Shown here: positions 61,781 through 64,000 of the stretch, one piece after another
Position numbering within the stretch: position 1 is the stretch's first letter
Layout of the letters: every line of letters begins with the position of its first letter
Origin: Castanea sativa
Taxonomy: Eukaryota; Streptophyta; Magnoliopsida; Fagales; Fagaceae
NCBI RefSeq assembly: GCF_040712315.1
Contig: NC_134015.1
Span: 15,757,095 to 15,821,094, forward strand
Length of the DNA stretch: 64,000 nucleotides
Direction: 5' to 3'
Program-made: the position numbers and the translations under genes
Notes under the pieces: generated by a model
Told to the model about the DNA's origin: nothing
Seen by the model: the letters and a program-made list of their open reading frames with translations, nothing else
The model's database searches: none

Positions 61781-62289
61781 AGTACAGAACACATGCATTT
61801 ATTTTGATCTAAGCTTTATTGAAGGTGTTGTTGAAATGTCCCACATCAATAAGATGTGATATTGAGAAAAAATTTATCACTTACTTTATGGCACTAACTG
61901 TCGGCATGCAGTTTTAGTGTTGACGTGTGAGTGTATTCCTTTATCTCGTCCTCCTTCTTCTATAAACATGTGTGTGTTTCTAAACAAAAAATAATAATAA
62001 ATAAAAGCTTTATTGGAAGTTTTAGAATGCAGTATTCACAATCACGTGTCTATAACTTTATTTCTCTCCAAGTAAAGGAAAAACACTTGACGGAAAAATC
62101 AAATAAGATAAGTAAAAAAGAAGCTAGAAAAGCGAAAGATTCTGCAGACTTTGGGACCGAAGGACCCCCCAAGTCTCCATAATTTTGATGACTTTTGCAC
62201 TTGGCAATCTTTCCTTTCCTAAATTTCCTGCTCCCACCCAGTATATAGGGTCTGTACGGGACAGTACAGACCTCTCTTTAAACTCAAAA
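61781..62289. other. Spacer between copies 3 and 4
   Basis: Non-coding apart from the presumed promoter of copy 4 (TATATAG near 62242). No separate gene supported. Confidence 0.55.
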
Positions 62290-64000
62290 ATGGAGTATAA
62301 AAGGAGTGTACTCTTGACAAGAGCATTGATACTAGTGGTTGTGAATTGTGACCATTCTTCTGTGAAGCGATCGTTGGCGGCGATCCAGGGAGGATATGAA
62401 AGAGGTAGGGGGAGGTCCTGTCTTGGGTTCAACTAGATAATAGGACGATGGTGTGTTGATGGGGCTGTTTCTGACTACTTTCAGATCGATCAGTTTGACA
62501 TCTTCTCAAAACGTAACTCTATTATTTGTCCGTTTGGATACAGCTTTTTTACATTTACGTTTGCTGCGTTTTGCGTTTTCAAGTTTTCCTCTTTTTTTTT
62601 TTTTCCTGCTACATGCGTTTTAGAGGGACAAAATTCACTGTTGAGCACTGTTAAGCACCGTTGAGCCGCAACTTTTGACTATTCTTCTATGAACAGTATA
62701 CCTGCGTACTGTTTATGGGTCCTATAAATTTCATTTTTCAGTAACTTTTTCATTAAAAATGGGTCTCGCAATACTATTCACATATTTAAAAATTATTTTA
62801 CTACAGTGTTTTCAGTTTTCAACAATAAATTCTATCCAAATGGACCCTATGTCCTATGCAAAGGGCTTTTGGGACTACCACTCTTTTATCACTGCCTCTA
62901 CTCACTACCAGCCCTATGGCTTTGGTACAACCTACATCAATGGGAACTTCTTTGGAACCAAGGAAGTCGCAGCTTTTCTTGCCCATGTTGGCTCCAAAAC
63001 TTCATGTGAATAGCTCAAAGTTTCTCTGTTTTGTGAAATTTTAATTTGGGTTTTTGTGTTGTTGGTTTGGTTTTTCCCTGTTTCTCTATCTGCCTTTTGA
63101 AGGTTCAAATTTTGTTGGGGTTTTAAGTAAACTTGATCAGTACACAGTGTTTGAATTTTGAATAGTTAATTTTGTTGTAGGCCTAGTGGACTGTTGCCTG
63201 TTTGGTTTGGTTCTTTTTCCAAGTTGAACAAATCTTAAAATATTGTTACATCTGTTTACTTTTTTATCAATTTTTGCTATTTTTTTTATTAAAACATAAT
63301 ATTTGGTTACCAAATGATGGATAATTAAGGCTACGGATTTGTTTTATCAACTGAAATATCATCAATAAAATCATAATTACACAAGATGTATATAATTGAT
63401 TATTTGGAAAAGAAAAAAATCACTTTTGATTGGCAATTTCCAAACGAAGTGAGTTTTAATTGGTAAAGTTGCAAATGAATTTTAATGTTAAAATTCTTTT
63501 CTGGAGTTTAGTTGATTAATCTGTTAAGAATTCTTATTGAAGGGTATAATTTGAGCTTTGTTAAACGTCTATTTGAATAATTAATTAATGAAAAAGTTAA
63601 AATTTTTACTGATCAACTCATGAAAAAGTTAAAAATATATATTGTTTAGGCTCAGCTGGAATGAGATTTGTGATTAAAGGCTTAATTTACTTTTTAAAAC
63701 GTAAATTTTTTGAGCAAATGAATGAAGCATAGGGTTGTAAGTGAATCTACATGCAAAGAGTGATTTAAGTAGATCCTTTTTAAAAAAACTGATTGGATTG
63801 TAAGTTGGAACTAATGAATTTGGAGCACTATATGTTCATGAATTGATATTGTGTAATTAAAGTTGTATATGATGTATATTCAAAGATTTTTACTCACTTA
63901 TGCAAAGTAAAAGGTGGATGATATTTTTCAAATGGATATAACGTGATCACCGAGGAACCATTATCTTGGGATTTATGCTATAACAAGGAAATGAATTCTA
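62290..64000 (+). pseudogene. Chitinase-like protein (GH19, CTL1/CTL2 type), tandem copy 4, cut by the window end
   Basis: ATG 62290 begins MEYKRSVLLTRALILVVVN. The frame hits TAG at 62434-62436, and beyond it, still in frame, comes CVDGAVSDYFQIDQF. A MITE (62528-62845) then splits exon 1. The rest (62846-63005) encodes GFWDYHSFITASTHYQPYGF and FFGTKEVAAFLAHVGSKTS up to a GTGAAT donor. Exon 2 would begin at 63932 (VITEEPLSWDLCYNKEMNS), but its acceptor AG is AA at 63930-63931. Exon 3 would lie outside the window. Stop, insertion and lost splice site together indicate a pseudogene. Confidence 0.87.
62528..62845. mobile_element. MITE inserted in exon 1 of chitinase-like copy 4
   Basis: The ends GTCCGTTTGGATACAGC and, inverted, GTCCATTTGGATAGAAT are terminal repeats. 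The interior (CAGTAACTTTTTCATTAAAA, ACAGTGTTTTCAGTTTTCAA) matches the element at 11620-11886. No clean target duplication remains, and a few exon bases next to it are altered. Confidence 0.75.

Overview
The window is nuclear DNA from a flowering plant, most likely a eudicot and possibly a woody species. The signs are AT-rich non-coding DNA, split genes with GT-AG introns, plant-only gene families (chitinase-like GH19, LRR-XII receptor kinase, 14-3-3, plant-type SAHH) and a dense load of plant transposons. I cannot name the species. No rRNA, tRNA, CRISPR array or bacterial operon was seen.

Layout. Both ends hold one tandem family of chitinase-like genes (CTL1/CTL2 type of GH19, non-catalytic, linked to cellulose and cell-wall assembly), all on the + strand: copy 1 (592-4754), copy 2 (12384-15317), copy 3 (60255 to about 61780) and copy 4 (62290 to beyond the window end). 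Each copy is damaged in its own way. Copy 2 is nearly whole: three exons, 381 codons and a single in-frame TGA. About 44 kb of transposon-rich DNA separates copy 2 from copy 3. A stray piece of copy 1 intron 1 lies at 31.5 kb inside that interval.

The middle is a set of transposons whose ends can mostly be placed to the base from target-site duplications: a MULE (7817-10935, 9-bp TSD), a 10.6-kb CACTA element (15807-26363, TSD GCT), a non-autonomous hAT (35096-36271), a chromovirus (Ty3/gypsy) remnant with two identical LTRs (41316-43298), a hAT with a decayed transposase (46563-50170, 8-bp TSD), a second MULE (50348-52683), a second CACTA element (53206-59054, TSD AGT), solo-LTR-like pieces and many MITEs. 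A minus-strand LRR receptor-kinase pseudogene (38076-43746) has the chromovirus inside an intron.

The most interesting theme is gene capture. Four transposons from two superfamilies each carry a fragment of a different conserved plant gene: S-adenosylhomocysteine hydrolase (first MULE), COP9 signalosome subunit 1 (first CACTA), a 14-3-3 protein (second MULE), and a gene resembling the DUF3531 family in several exons (second CACTA). The first CACTA also holds a 10-copy tandem array of 340/345-bp units. Two diverged single copies of that unit lie elsewhere in the window, and the CACTA right end contains a 150-bp palindrome. I found no clearly intact protein-coding gene; copy 2 of the chitinase-like family is closest. 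I saw no convincing undescribed enzymatic or defence system; the novelty is in the structures of these mobile elements.
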